A stretch of 64,000 bases of DNA from Progne subis subis. Its lineage: Eukaryota; Chordata; Aves; Passeriformes; Hirundinidae. Location: NCBI GenBank assembly GCA_022316685.1, contig JAKJHU010000107.1, positions 1,550,001-1,614,000 on the forward strand, read 5' to 3'. Shown here piece by piece: positions 48,055 to 60,796 of the stretch; within the stretch, counting starts at the first letter, position 1; every line of letters begins with the position of its first letter. Below the pieces are notes generated by a model. The model was not told the origin of the DNA, did not search any database, and saw only the letters and a program-made list of their open reading frames with translations. The translations under genes were made by a program, and so were the position numbers.

Positions 48055-50394
48055 TGTGAGTGTAGTAGAGGAAATTTAAATGGAACATTATCTACCTTCT
48101 CTTACAAAAGTTTTCATATCCTAAATGACGCCAGGTAAGATAAAAATGTATTTTTCAGAAGATATACACTTTTTTGGGAATTGATTTTAAAATACTTTTC
48201 CTCCCTAAAACTAAGATTCTTCTGGTATAAATCACAACTTCCTTACTTCCTTTTTATATCAGTTGCATGAAAGGTGCTGTTGGCTTATTTTTGGATTTTT
48301 TTTTTTTTTTTTTGTCATTCTCTTTCCTCCACTTTTATCTGTTTTCTAAAGTGATTTTTCTCAGTCTTCTGACACTTGAGAGAGGGAGTCTCAATGATGG
48401 TGGTCATTGTATTCCAAAATGTCGTCTTCAAGAATGGTGAACACTGGGCATTTAACAAAAGCATAGAAACTTTTAAGTGATCTGCTGCCTCTTCTCCAAA
48501 ACATGAACTAGAACAGGTCATAGTTCCTCACAGATTCATGAAAAAAATATTATTGAAACCTGAAGTGTGAGATTTTTAACCATTCTATAATTCATTTTTG
48601 TACTGATTATATAAATATCCTACAGCAAAAAACACCTTTGTAACACAGTAGTAATAACTTATACTGTCCAACTATCTGAAATAAAACAATCCATGCAATT
48701 ACACTTTAAATTTTTACCCTTTTAAAAAAAATGAAGTAGAGGGAAGAATAGTACACAAAACTGATAGGAAATTTGGATTTTTTTTTTTTTTAAATTATGT
48801 GTAAACTCAGCAGATGCCTTTAACAGGAGGGTTCGGCTCCTGTGCTAACTAGGTGGAGTGCTGTAAGTCTTCAGATTGTATATATCCAATTCTTTAAGGC
48901 AGAATATTCACAGATATCCATGAGTCACCCTTGTGCACAGTGTGGGCTATCTTACTTCACTGCCAGTTTCTTCCATAAAGCCCAGAAAGCACGTATGATG
49001 CATAGTGAATATAGTAAACTAGAATTCTTCTCAAAATTTTTTGCAAGAAAAGAGAACCTGGTAGAAAAGTGGGTAAAAAACCCCAAACATTATAAATATA
49101 CTCAAAAAGGAATTTTAATAGGCAAAGTTAATTACATAGGATAAAGAATTAACCAAAAGTTTGTCAATGGAAAATTGTTTTATCCTTCAAGGTTCCCACT
49201 GAATGTAAATCATGTTTATCTACTTTTAGTAGAAAGACAAATGCATGATGTATGTTTTTTTTAAAAACCGATGCTTGTATCAAGTCTTCCTTTCAAAGCT
49301 GCTGCACTAAAAAACAAGAACACTAAAACAACCTCTAGATTTTAATCAAAAGTCAGAATACTGTATGTTAACTCCAAAAACAGATTTGCAAAACTAGCAG
49401 CCAAAAACAAACTAGTCAGCTATTTTCTTTTTAAAATGGTAAGCTTAAAAAGTCTTTGTTTCTGTTTTCAGCTTGTGCTACATCTTAACATCTGGGCAGT
49501 TATGCAAACCTGTAAATTACATTTTCCCCCTCCAAGTTAATTGGCATAAAATTATAATGAAAAGAATTCAAAACCTCAGTGCAAAATTGTAGACTCATAA
49601 AATGAAATTGTAAACATACTGATTAGCATGTAAAATTTTAATGAGTCTGTGTTTTGATAGAAAAATCTTCAAACTGAGAGAGGTGTGCAGCAACTTTCAG
49701 CAAATATTTTGCTTAATTAATGAATTTCAATAATTGATAGTTTTACCCCAGATTTAAGTACCATTACTGAAACCACCTCTCTTTTCTTCTTTTTTAATGA
49801 GACTGCTGTAAAGAAATGTGAAGTTGTTTAAAAAATAATCCCTTTCTTCTGAAAAGATTTGGCACAAGAAACTTGATATCCAAGTGAAAAATGGAAGTGC
49901 AATTAGTGCTTTTTATGTTTATTCTAAGGCCTACCATTCTGATACTGGGGGTGGGGGAGATCTCAAACTTATGGTCTCTGAAAAATCCAGAGAAATTGCA
50001 ACTTTGCTTGACCCTAGCAAAACTTCCATATTATAGTAGAGCTGGAGTCCATTTTCACAGGATTATAGGTGAATGTTCTTGCCTATGCTCAGAGAAAACA
50101 ATTCTGCTCTTACAAATGTCCAAAAAAATTATAAATAGAGGAAAATTCTGATGGCTTTCCTCTCACACAGAAGTTGCCTAAAACACTTGTTATTAGGGAT
50201 ATGTGTAAAGGTTTGGTTAAAAACAAGCAGAAAATTGCCCTTACACATTTTGTTCTCAACATGAATGTAGAAGGTTTTAAAACATCAATGAATCGGGTAT
50301 TTTTTTCTTTCATTACAGCATTTCCACTACCACCAAAGGTATCAGGGTAATGATAGAGGCCCTTCTGGGATGTGAGTCCCATGTCATATTCAGG
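45432..50394. other. AT-rich stretch with T runs and a (TG)n tract
   Basis: No gene recognised in almost 5 kb. Low-complexity sequence includes T24 followed by (TG)n at 48018-48058, T17 at about 48297-48313 and T13 at about 48779-48792. A 100-codon frame at 48842-49144 contains C-x2-C (CAQCG) but lacks the rest of a zinc finger, and I treat it as chance. Confidence 0.55.
48018..48058 (+). repeat. Poly-T followed by (TG)n
   Basis: About 24 thymines run directly into about 8-9 TG units, a compound microsatellite. Confidence 0.95.
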
Positions 50395-50560
50395 GACTCA
50401 TAGAGCAGCTGTGGTTGTCAGGGACCTATGGAGACTGTCCAAGCCAGGCCCCTGCATAAGACAGTTGTTCAGGATCGTGGCCATCTATCTTTTGAAAATC
50501 TTCACAGATGGAAACTCTGTAATGATCCAAGCAACCTGTTGCTGAATCATCCCAAAAAAA
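50395..50560 (-). mobile_element. Short CR1 3' fragment
   Basis: Reverse-complement CR1 3' region: 'ggttgtcagggacctatggagactgtccaagccaggcccctgcataagacagttgttcagg' matches the 'ggaagggacctctggagatcatctagtccaa...' block. 'ttttgaaaatcttcacagatggaaactctgtaatgatccaagcaacctgttgctga' matches the following block. It ends at an A-rich tract (50553-50582). The extreme 3' motif is degraded. Confidence 0.75.
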
Positions 50561-52259
50561 AAACCAAAAAAAAAAGAAAAAAAGACTGCCATAATACTTT
50601 TGGCATGAAGAAAGTAGGAATAAAGACCACTCCTTAAAGAAAAGCTTTTTTTTTCTGAAATTCTTGGTAATCTTTACAGGCCAGAAGAGTAGAAATAGAT
50701 ACCTTACTTAAAGACTGAATTAGTAAACTTGGCCTTCACCATTCAAATAATTTACTGATGTCACATTTCTTCCCTCAAAATTCAACCATGGAATTTATAC
50801 ACTGTATACTTCACTCATTGGGGGGGGGGGGTTGTTTGGTTTTTTTACTGCTACATTAGTGTGTGTGTATATATATATCTGAACTTGAAAACTTTTAAGT
50901 GGATACTTATGCAAATGCTGGAAAGAACTAAAAAAATCCTTCAGAATCACCACAATCATAAATTGGAATGAACAGATACTGTCATTTTTTTATTATGTTT
51001 AAATTAAAACATTTTAAAACATTAAAAAATTATATTGCATATCAGTTTGGTTATATTCAGTCACTGCATTAATCTAAATATAAATCCTTGACTGTGCCTA
51101 GTACACCTTAACTGAAAAAAAATTTTATGTTGGTTTAGTAAATGCATCTCCATAGAGCCATGTTTAAATTCAATCAATACATACTGCATATCGCTCCCAG
51201 CTACCATATTCTACTGCGTGAAGCACAGACCACCTAGTAGAAATTGATTGACCCCAGAGAAGGTGGAATACATAATGATGTGCACCTCTTCTGACTTGCG
51301 GACAACAGAAAAATGCCTGAAATAATTTTTAGCTAATTCAAATTAATTTCTACCCCAGGAAAGGCACATACAGAGATAGTTTCCACTTTAGTGCAGTGCA
51401 TCTTTCCATTCATACAATTGCAGGCTCTTGGGAATGGAGATGTATAAGTAGTTTGGTTTGGGTCTTTGAATTATGTTTATGGGGAGGAATCACTTTACTG
51501 AAACACTTTCCTATTAATTCCCTCCTGCTGCACAGTTTCACACTAATACTTGTATGAAAAGGAAAAAGAAAAAAATACAGTTATGCTGCTGCGTGAGTTG
51601 CACATCTGAAACTTGAACAGGTTGTGGCATTTTGTGCCATATGGAATGCACGTCAGTGAAGTGAAGGGCATGCCTTGTCACATCGTATCCCATAATGACT
51701 TTTTGGGAGTGAAATATCATTTCCAGCTGAGGTGAGCCTTTCACTTCACTGATCTGCAAGTTACATGTCTCAAGTAACACAGCTGTTTTGGGAAGCTAAC
51801 CTCCTGTCTAGGGAAAGTGTGACTTGACAGAAAATCTAGCCTTTGATTTATGAGACCCAAGAACTGAACAAGATATAGAACTTCCTAATAGAAATTGATC
51901 AAGATGAAAGTAGTTTTATAATGGTCCAGTTATCCTGATATTATGTAAGTTACACTTCAGAAGGGTGATTTAATACTGCTAAGATAGATGAGTTTACTAT
52001 TACAGGAAAAATCAGGCTAGGCTTACATCTGACCATCCAGAAATTACCATGAGTTTACCAAAGTAAGAAAAAATCATCTGTTTGTTGTTTATGACTCATT
52101 CCAGAAAATAAATGTTCACTCTCGGAAAAAACCAAAAAATCTGGTTATTTGTACACGTTTGGAAGATGCTAGCTAGAGAATTTCAAACATCATCTAGATC
52201 TTCCAGTTCTTCACATCAACTATCTAGGTCACTGGCTTGCTAAGGACTAGGTAGACCAA
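50561..52259. other. AT-rich stretch, nothing recognised
   Basis: No gene or transposon recognised. A G10-11 run (about 50820-50831) is followed by T-rich sequence and (TG)n(TA)n at about 50861-50878. Confidence 0.5.
50820..50831 (+). repeat. Poly-G run (about 11)
   Basis: A rare guanine homopolymer in AT-rich DNA, adjoining 'ttgtttggttttttt'. Confidence 0.9.
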
Positions 52260-52745
52260 ACTAGGGAGCCATCAAGACAACCTTGCTGGGTTCTAGTGCC
52301 TAGCCATTCTCTGGGTAAAGAACCTTTTTCTAATATCGAACCTAAACCTTCCTTGACACAGCTTCAGGTTTTGGGTCCTGTGACTCATCATCACAGAGAC
52401 AGGATCAGTGTCTGCCCCTCCTCCTCTCCTCATGAGGCATTTGTGAACAGCAATGAGGTCTCTCCTCGTTCTTCTCCAGGCTGGACAGACCAAATGACTT
52501 CAGTCTCTCCTCATACGGTTTCCCCTCATGATCTTGATCGACCACCTTTGAACACCCTCTATTAGTTAAATCTTTCTTACACTGTGGTGTCCAAAACTGC
52601 ACACAATATTCAAGGTGAGGCTGCCCCAGAGCAGAGCAGGGTGGGACAATCCCCTCCCCTGCCTGGCTGGTGATGCTGTGCCCCCGGACAGGATTGTCCC
52701 TCCTGGCTGCCAGGGCACTGCTGACTAACACTCAACTCTTCCTTG
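52260..52745 (-). mobile_element. CR1 LINE fragment, 3' end missing or decayed
   Basis: Well-preserved reverse-complement CR1. In order it has 'gtgcctagccattctctgggtaaagaacctttttctaatatcgaacctaaacc' and 'aggtctctcctcgttcttctccaggctggacagacc'. Next are 'ctctcctcatacggtttcccctcatgatcttgatcgacc', 'gtggtgtccaaaactgcacacaatattcaaggtgaggctgcccca' and 'ggcactgctgactaacactcaactc'. The minus-strand frame at 52731-52405 carries ORF2 C-terminal sequence. The 5' truncation point is near 52740-52745, only about 15-20 bp from the perfect hairpin that follows. The terminal octamer repeats are not clear at the low end. Confidence 0.9.
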
Positions 52746-52760
52746 CTAGTTAAATGCAGT

Positions 52761-52841
52761 AGTATGTGCTTCAGAATCATAACTTAAAATAACAACCCCA
52801 CAAAATCTGATATTCTAAGTTATGATTCTGAAGCACATACT
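52761..52841. repeat. Perfect 26-bp inverted repeat, 29-nt loop
   Basis: The left arm at 52761-52786 starts agtatgtgcttcagaatc. The right arm at 52816-52841 is its exact reverse complement, ending gaagcacatact. All 26 positions pair, with no mismatch or bulge. The spacer is 52787-52815. The total of 81 nt is close to a microRNA precursor, but natural precursors usually have bulges. A perfect stem of this length more likely reflects a recent inverted duplication by template switching. It lies beside the 5' truncation end of a CR1. Confidence 0.95.
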
Positions 52842-55800
52842 TTGAAAATGATGGCATGTTTTTGGGGAAGTAGTACCAATACACTAAACTGATATTCAGA
52901 AGAAAATATTGTCTGTCTGAGAGTGAATAAAGACAGCTGAAAAAATTTCAACATTCAAATAGTAGTCAATCAAGGGTACTACTAGTAGAACAGAGCAGTC
53001 TGAACTGCTGCTCTTGCTTTTACTATAGAAGCTGTAGATTTGGTGCACAACCAAAGGGAAATCCAAATTTTTACCTTCTAAATAGGGACAATATAAACTG
53101 TGGTTGAAAGCAGTGATATAAATGGAATGGAGAGTTTTATTTAAAAAAAAAAAAAAAAAAAAAAGGAAGAAGAAGAAGGAAAAAAGTGTGTACAAGACTA
53201 GTTAAATATTATGTCAAATCTGATTAGTTTCCCTGTTCATATCCGTGGCAAAAAGTGAAATATATCATTATATGGAAACCAAATAAGGAACAGAAGTGTC
53301 ATCAGTGTTTAGCTGCATATATCAATGCTCATCATTTTTGCCAACCTTGAAATGAAGTATAGCCAGTTTTCAAGATCTAATAAGATCTGACATATCAATT
53401 ACAGGGTTGATTTTGTTTTCCAGTGTTAATTTCAGGGCAAGTGTAGTTCAAGCATAGATTTAACTATCAACACTATTTTGGCAGATACTACTGCTCCTGG
53501 CACATCTATAGAATAACACTAAATCTTAATGAAACTGGAGACAACTTGAGCAGTAGCTCTGCATTTGATTTAGAGATGGTTTGAAAATGAATGTAAGGAT
53601 TTCTTTTTTCTCTAGAGAAATGAGAACTTACTGATTTCTATTATCTTATGCTTTTGACTCTCTATTACACTACCATGTTCCTTGATGTGGTGCTATGATG
53701 GGGATTATACCTAATTCCCTTCATGCCAGGAAAAACAGAGCACTTCTTACTGGTACTCCAAAGTATGTGACATCCAAGGTATAGTGAAAATCACACGGTT
53801 TAAAGCAGAGCAGAAAAGAATAAATGTCGACCATTGCATGACCCAAAGGGAAAGCCTGCTGCAACATAATTCAAGGGGGATCTTTGGTTCTTCCATTAGT
53901 GTCAAAGTTGTATCTACTGCTGTCTAAGGTTCATTCTTTAAAAAAATTAAATAAAGCTCCTAAACATAGTGAAACCCACATACCAGTAGTATCTACATAT
54001 AACTAGATTTACATTACAAAGTAACTGAAAATTTATTTTTACCTAAAACAAGCTAACAAAAATGCAGATTTTGACAAACTACATCTTCATAGTAGAGTGT
54101 GGTTTCAGAGTGAAAATTGTTTCAGTTCCACAATCACTTTAAATAAAGTATCTGCTACTAAGTTTTGAAATCTTACTAGGTTGCAGTGATTTTTCATCAA
54201 GAAATGAAGATAAATAGCAATTTTGTTGCTCAGAACTCTGGGAATAACTCACTTGGTTCTTCTGTGGTTAAAAGCCCTGTGAGTAAGACTTACACATGGC
54301 CTGGTTATTTTCTGCAGATATGTGGGTTTTGTTCAGTGTTTTATTCAAATGTCCAGTGGAATGTTTAGGGTAGTATTGAATACTAGAACTCCTGTGGAAT
54401 TTATGTGCCAGTTATGTACTTTTGCATTTAAACTCACCTGCAAGCACACGTGGCGTGCGTCCTGTAATTCTAGTTATCAGATAAAATAGAGTGGAGGACA
54501 CACCCTCACACTTCTGCTCTTATCTGGATCACACCTTTTGGTTTTCTTTCTGGCCAAAAGCCTAGAAGAGGCTGGTTATGTGGCCAGATCAGGGTTTCAC
54601 AGAGAGACTGAAGTTTATCAAAACCATCAATTGGACCAGGAAATAAGGATTTCAAGCTAATTTAAATTTTCCTCCTGTCCTTTGCATGATAAATATCATG
54701 ATATGCATATGCAGTCCTGACATTACAAGAATAAAAGTGGCATTCTTTAAGAGAGCTAGCAAAGGAAGATGACATTTCTTCTCTGTGGACCAGAGACAAA
54801 TTATGACATAAGGAAATAATTTTGGAAGATCGGCTGGGCTTTGTACTCATGGCCTTTGGAACCAAGAAAGTTTTAATGAAATAATTGTAAGAAAATGTTA
54901 GTAACAATACATCTGAAATAATAACAATTTCTAGAGGAACCTTTATTTCTGAAAGCTTTAAGTCTCATAACTCTGAATTTTTTTCTCATGTTGATCATTT
55001 GTGATTGAAAATGTGTCAAAATAAATGTGTCAAAAAATAGCATGCAACTTCTTATCTCGGTTCTGTACTGAGCATAGAAAGATAGAGCAATTAAAAACCA
55101 TGTTCCATCACTGAAAATTCATGGTTGGAATTTAAATTGGATTTCAAGATCAGGGGAAATAATTTCATAATGAGTGTTAGTATGCAAGAAGTCATAGAAA
55201 ATTAATGGACTTTATAAACTGACACATTGCTCTAGAAGACTCATTAACACATTCCTTAGCTTCGTAAGAGAAATAATTAATAATAGATGCATTAAATTAA
55301 TTAAAATAAGACACTCCCAACACAGAGATATATATGTAGGGAATGACAGTGATAAACTATGAATTAAAGGAAGAAAATAGAGTTAATGTTAAAAAAAAAA
55401 AAAAAATCTTGAATTAAATGTACCTTGATAAAACTCTTCAGTTTAGGTTCAGAAGATTTTGATATTCATGTTTTAACTCCTTTGCAATTTTCCCTTTTGA
55501 AATTGAATGAGACAGTATTGAAGTTTTAAGTTTTTCAGTTATCCCTGAAACTCAATTTGAAGGGAAAGGTGGCACCACAGTAAAGTATCTGCATATTAAT
55601 GACAGTGCTGCCCAAACTCAAGAGATTGCAATATTATACCTGAAAGAGAAAATTACTTACCTATAATTTTGCCCTTTAAAGGATGTCATTATACAGGTTC
55701 TCATTATCCAAGCTCAAAACTCTACCATGAGAGTTGGAAGGATTATACCTGTTCTACTAATTTAACAGGAATAAATGGGCACTAAAAACCAAAGGTGTCA

Positions 55801-55868
55801 GTACCACCCTGATAATCTTTTTGATGCAAGAGAATTAATAAAAAAATTAGGATTTACAAGGCAAAAAT
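52842..55868. other. AT-rich stretch, nothing recognised
   Basis: No gene or transposon recognised. Poly-A runs lie at 53143-53164 and about 55389-55405. A short purine repeat 'gaagaagaagaaggaaaaaa' follows the first. Confidence 0.5.
53143..53164 (+). repeat. Poly-A homopolymer (A22)
   Basis: About 22 adenines followed by 'ggaagaagaagaagg'. A minus-strand open frame crossing it encodes only a phenylalanine run and is an artefact. Confidence 0.9.
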
Positions 55869-55910
55869 AAACAGAATATACAACATTTGGGAATGTTGTA
55901 TATTCTGTTT
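55869..55910. repeat. Perfect 19-bp inverted repeat, 4-nt loop
   Basis: The arms at 55869-55887 (aaacagaatatacaacatt) and 55892-55910 (aatgttgtatattctgttt) are exact reverse complements around the loop tggg. It forms a tight snap-back structure. Pairing stops at the next base on both sides. Such quasi-palindromes arise by replication fork template switching. Confidence 0.95.
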
Positions 55911-56077
55911 CATATATCAATAAACTATCAGTATATAACACACTTTAAATACTACTTTCTAAAGATGATGGTTATTCCCCTAATTGTAATAGGCCAGAAG
56001 AGAGGGGAAATATAAACACATTTTTATCAGTAATCCTGCAAGTAACTTAGTTAATGATCTCACAGTCTATTAACAAT

Positions 56078-56142
56078 CAAATTATGTTATACATATAGAA
56101 TTCTCATAGCATTCAAATTATGTTACATGTATAGAATTCTCT
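56078..56142 (+). repeat. Direct repeat, about 28 bp, spaced 36 bp
   Basis: 'caaattatgtta(t/c)a(c/t)(a/g)tatagaattctc' occurs at 56078-56105 and again at 56114-56141 with three substitutions, a short local duplication. Confidence 0.85.
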
Positions 56143-56287
56143 GTCACCAAGTGCTATCTTCATAATGAATCCTGAAACTTGGTAAGAGCATGAAATGCAA
56201 CTCTGAATCAGAAAGAATAACACAAAAATTAAGCCATAAAAACCACCCATAAAATCTATTCATATAAATAAAATTGAAAAAAAAAAA

Positions 56288-56288
<1 letters not shown>

Positions 56289-56336
<48 letters not shown>

Positions 56337-56343
56337 CACACAT
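56289..56343 (+). repeat. Compound (AT)n(GT)n(AT)n(AC)n microsatellite
   Basis: About 6 AT units, about 12 GT units, about 5 AT units and a few AC units in succession. The flanking AT arms can pair, giving a potential hairpin. Confidence 0.95.
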
Positions 56344-58130
56344 ACTTCTTGTGGTGAATTTTATTGAAATCAGGGAAAGCTTATTTCAGAAATCAAGTGT
56401 CCAGACTTACCACAGTGCTCCTACAAAGTACAGCTCTGGTAAACAGAATGTGAACTGATCTTAGCAACCGAGTACAGGAGGTGATTACTGCAGAAATGTA
56501 TGTGAGATAGTTAAAATTTATTAAATGAACACAATTGCATTATACCTGACAAAACCATAGGTTAGATTTTTCCTCCAGGTCTTCTGCAATTCCTTTCTAA
56601 TTCTGACTTTAAGCTCCATGCAATTATAGTAAAACTTCCAACACGTGACAGCCATTTCAATTCCATTCTACAGCTCATAGCCAAACTGAGGCAAGCAGGC
56701 CCCTTAATTCTACTTAGGGATGTAAATGTCACATGCATGAGAAATAGGCACAGTCATTATCAGAACAAATAAAGATTTTTATATATAAAAAAAAAATAAA
56801 GATGAAAGGGAGAGAAATGGATAATTGTATTGAATTTTGGTGCCTTAATGACAGAATATAGGATAATTCAGATAAGGAGCTACGTGAAATTTGACAGATT
56901 TTAAAAACAAGATTAAGATAGAAAAGTAAAGGGACACACACATATGGTTTAAAAATGGAAAGGTCATGAAATAAAAATCTATAATTAAATAAAAAGAGAC
57001 AAGTCAGCTAAATAGTCATGTCATGATTTGCATTTAAATCTCCATTCTGTATGTCAAAATTACCTCCCACAAATTCCAGATATATGTTACAGGAACTTAG
57101 TTTAAAATCTAGATTGATCAGTGAAAATCTTCCTCAACATATCCTGGTACTGAATAATGGCAACAGGGTGCTGATGTTAAATATGATAAATATGATAAAA
57201 AAATGAGGGAATATGTCAAAGATCAGAAACATACTTATTGTCCCAGACTGTGACACCATCCTGTACTGTGAGAGTGTCTCTTACTTAGAAGTTTAAAAGC
57301 AGATTTAGATCTGTGTATTCAACCCTTAAGCAATTAAGTTGCTGATCATGTACCCTCCTTCCCTGGAAAACAGTTAACACTCTGCATTCATGAGGGAAGA
57401 TACATATAGTCACACAAGCAGAGATATGTTTATTACCTTATAAAATTATGCTGGTATTTCTTATCCCTTACAAACTTGTTTTTCAGTCACGTGTCTTATT
57501 TCTACAGAAGAATTCTATTTTTCTTTTTAACTAAGGAATTATATATCTCTAAGATGTACTTTTCCACTGTAAACAAAAGAAAAATACATGTGAATGAAAA
57601 AAAGAAAAAACAAACCATGTAAAAGTTCTTGGTTTTGTCACATACATAACTGTACATTACAGGTTTGCAAAGTGTATATAATTTGCCAAATTCAGTAATT
57701 CTTCTCAAGTTGCCAGCATTTTGCAGCAATAATGAAGAGTTCAGATGCACATAATTGAGAATATAATTTTCCATGCAGGGACACTCTGCAAGTGTAAACT
57801 GCCACCATCATTCACTCTGCCAAGCAAGAATATGGAATGTATTCCTCCATTCTGTACAGCCATCAACATTTAGGTCTTCCAGAAACAGAACTATGGTCTC
57901 TAGGGACTATAGCAAAGGAGGCAGCACTGCATAAACACACAAAAGAGTGTTAATTCTTATTCAAATTGTTGGTTATTTTTGGAGGATTATCAGCAATAAA
58001 ATTTACCAAAAAGTTTTTATCACCATCTCATAGAGAAAGAACTGGCCAGGTGTAAAAATTTCCTATGATGGCCTCCAAGAAAATGTGTTTGTAATACAGA
58101 ATTCTCACTGTCAGCTGTACTTTCACAGGG

Positions 58131-58133
58131 AAA

Positions 58134-58171
<38 letters not shown>

Positions 58172-58178
58172 AAAAAAT
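58131..58178 (+). repeat. Interrupted poly-A tract
   Basis: Forty-eight bases of adenine interrupted by two single guanines. No retrocopy is visible. Confidence 0.9.
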
Positions 58179-60796
58179 AATTAGAAGGAAATAATTAGTG
58201 CAATGACTATATATGTATTTTTGTCCAAAACACATAAAAGCCTTCCCATAAATAGGTTTGGCCAATTAAATTTGTTTGATGTCTACAATAATAGAAATTA
58301 GCTAGGAAACTAAGTAATCAATTGCAGATTTTCTGAAATGGTGTGGTAATTTTTAAATAGACTATATAATTCAGTATGGCTGCCCATAATTGTAAAAGCT
58401 TGGCTAGTATATCCATTGCTTAGGGTTCTGCTGGCAGTCTATTCACAATGGCCACATTCACATCTCACAGGATGATCCCACTAGAAGGTCAGTCATGCAT
58501 AAAGAGGTGAAGTATTCTCACAACGGGAGCACAATCTTTTGGAACAACTGGCAGATCAGCAGATTCTACTTGTTCAACCTTAATAAAGACTCACAGCAGT
58601 AACTCTGTTTAACCAGCAGAGTTCAAAATCTGAAACCTTGTCCTAAAGGAAATCGTCCACAGATTGCTTCTGAAACTGGCCCCACCACACAATAACCAAT
58701 CCGTTCCTGCTATGCTGCACTATTACCTTGATGACTCATTTAATAGCTGGATATTATAAGGTCCTTTTTGGGGCTGTGACAGTCACAAAGGTCAAATGGA
58801 AGAGTAATTTCTACCCGTACAATTTTGGAAACCCATCACTAGCTTTTGTAAATGTATGGTATTTTTATGTAAACATAACAGTAAGTAAAAGGAACTAAAA
58901 CTAGAAAAAAAGTGATGTTGGAGAGATTGCAGACATTTTAAACTAATTCATTTGACATTACTCCATTTAAATATTAGAAGTGAATTAGCATTTTAAAGTT
59001 ATTTTTGATGAGGAAATCACTGATCTTTTTAATGTTTCTTTGTTTTTAAATGCACATCTAGCTTAAATGAAACAGCAAGATTCTGTTTCTTCTTTTGTCC
59101 TCTATTTGTTTCAGGTTTGTGAAACTTTGATTTGAACCAGGTTCCATTCATAGCTGACCAGATACAGAACGAAAAATTGGGATCTCTGAAGTCCATTAAC
59201 ACTACCAAAAAATGACTTACAGTAGAATAAACAATTCATTACATTCCCTTTTAATTTCTAACAGAAAACTGCCCATGTGACATAAAATCACATTTCAGAG
59301 ACTGTTAAATACAGAAATGTAAACATTTGTTCATGGCTTTCATTAGCAATATTTACAATGATTTCACCAGATGAAATCATATCTAAATCATTCTTATTTT
59401 ACTATGATGAGTAACATATTCAATAATTTGTAAAGTCTGGTACTCTAAAGAACTACAGTGACTGAAAGAGAGAATGCAGAAGGGGAGTGTACAGTTTCTC
59501 TGTGTTGAAATACATAGTCAGCCAAACTGGAAAAACAAGGCAAGTAGAAGGCACTGAGAAGAATAAAATGTCTTGCCTATCAAGTGGTCTTGGAAAAAAA
59601 TTTGGAGAGAATACACCTGAAACTAGATGAAGAAGCTTTGTGCAAAATAAAATTATACATTTTATGTTAAAATGGTGCATAGAAGGTAGGACCCATCTTG
59701 CTAATACTTCTTGGCATATATTAGAAGTGGTGGGTCTTTTTTCCTTAATTAAACTGTAGTGAACTCTTATTGCTTGAAGAGTGACAGGTATTCACAATGA
59801 AAGCTTTGCCTCATTAAATATCTCTGGGGGAATGATACAGTGGAACTCAATAGTGCTACTGTTGATAAAGGATTCAGCCATGAACATTCCATCCACAGCT
59901 TGCTGGGATATTACTGCATACAGAAGCTACATTAAGTTATCAGAAACAATGCTGAGCAAATATGCTCGTTTTGCAAATGCAGCACTCTGCAGCAGTATTA
60001 ACTGCTGTACAGAAAGCAACACATCCAAGTCTGCAGCCAGGCTGTTACCATTTGTGCTTGCTTGAGCCTAGTTGTGTATCAATGGAAGATTCTAGTTCTT
60101 GCTCTCTGACTAATGTTATTTTCCATTGTGCACTGCAGGTAGTTCTCATTGATCCTGGATGAAGTTGACTAGTTTATGAAGTTGGGCAGAGTTCAGAAAT
60201 TTGAAGATTCCTTCATTTTTATTTCCTGACTATGTTGTTGTAAAGTGCTTGATTCTGCTTTCAAGACTATTCTGCATTAGAACACAGCAACTAATACTGA
60301 TAAAAATATTACGTAAATATTTACATTTTTAGGTAAGCATTTAAGTAAATGACTAAGTTGAAAACAAAGAGAATATTTGGAACCAACATGTAATATGTAC
60401 ATAGCACTTCAAAGTCTGTTGTTTCTATTTTCCCTTTTGACCATAAAAAATAAAACCAACCAAATCAAACAAAAAAACCTAACTGCACAAAACTCTGTAG
60501 ATATAATTGTGTTAATGAACAGAAATATATACTCAATAGTGAGGTTTAAGCATCCTAATTATACAAAATGACTGAAGATCAAATATAAAGTCATAAAGTA
60601 AATAGAACCATTTACAGGTTGTTGGGGAAAAGAACATGAAAAATTGCCTTGATCCCTTACATGATTTCCTCTGTTTATGTTCCAATTTAGGTAACCTGTG
60701 CATCTCCATAAGCAGTTTTTACTAGACCCTAAAGAATTCATGAATTTATGACACATATTAACCCAAATTTCTCTTTAGCTCTCTAGACCAGAACAC

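Larger units (their letters stand above)
55911..60792. other. AT-rich stretch with microsatellites
   Basis: No gene recognised in nearly 5 kb. A 36-bp-spaced direct repeat lies at 56078-56142, a compound dinucleotide microsatellite at about 56289-56343, and an interrupted poly-A at 58131-58178. A 94-codon plus-strand frame at 59781-60065 has no recognisable domain and no upstream ATG at its start. Confidence 0.5.

Noticed and set aside
48842..49144. 100-codon frame with CAQCG, zinc-finger-like start
   Set aside because: No H-x3-H at the right distance and no linker, so a single C-x2-C is not evidence.
59085..59200. Very good splice-acceptor-like tract ending 'tttgtttcag' at 59114
   Set aside because: All three frames after it hit stops within a few codons, and no donor follows at a plausible distance. 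It could at most be a noncoding exon.
59781..60065. 94-codon frame on the plus strand
   Set aside because: No ATG at the start, no domain and no splice context. Kept only as part of the unassigned stretch.
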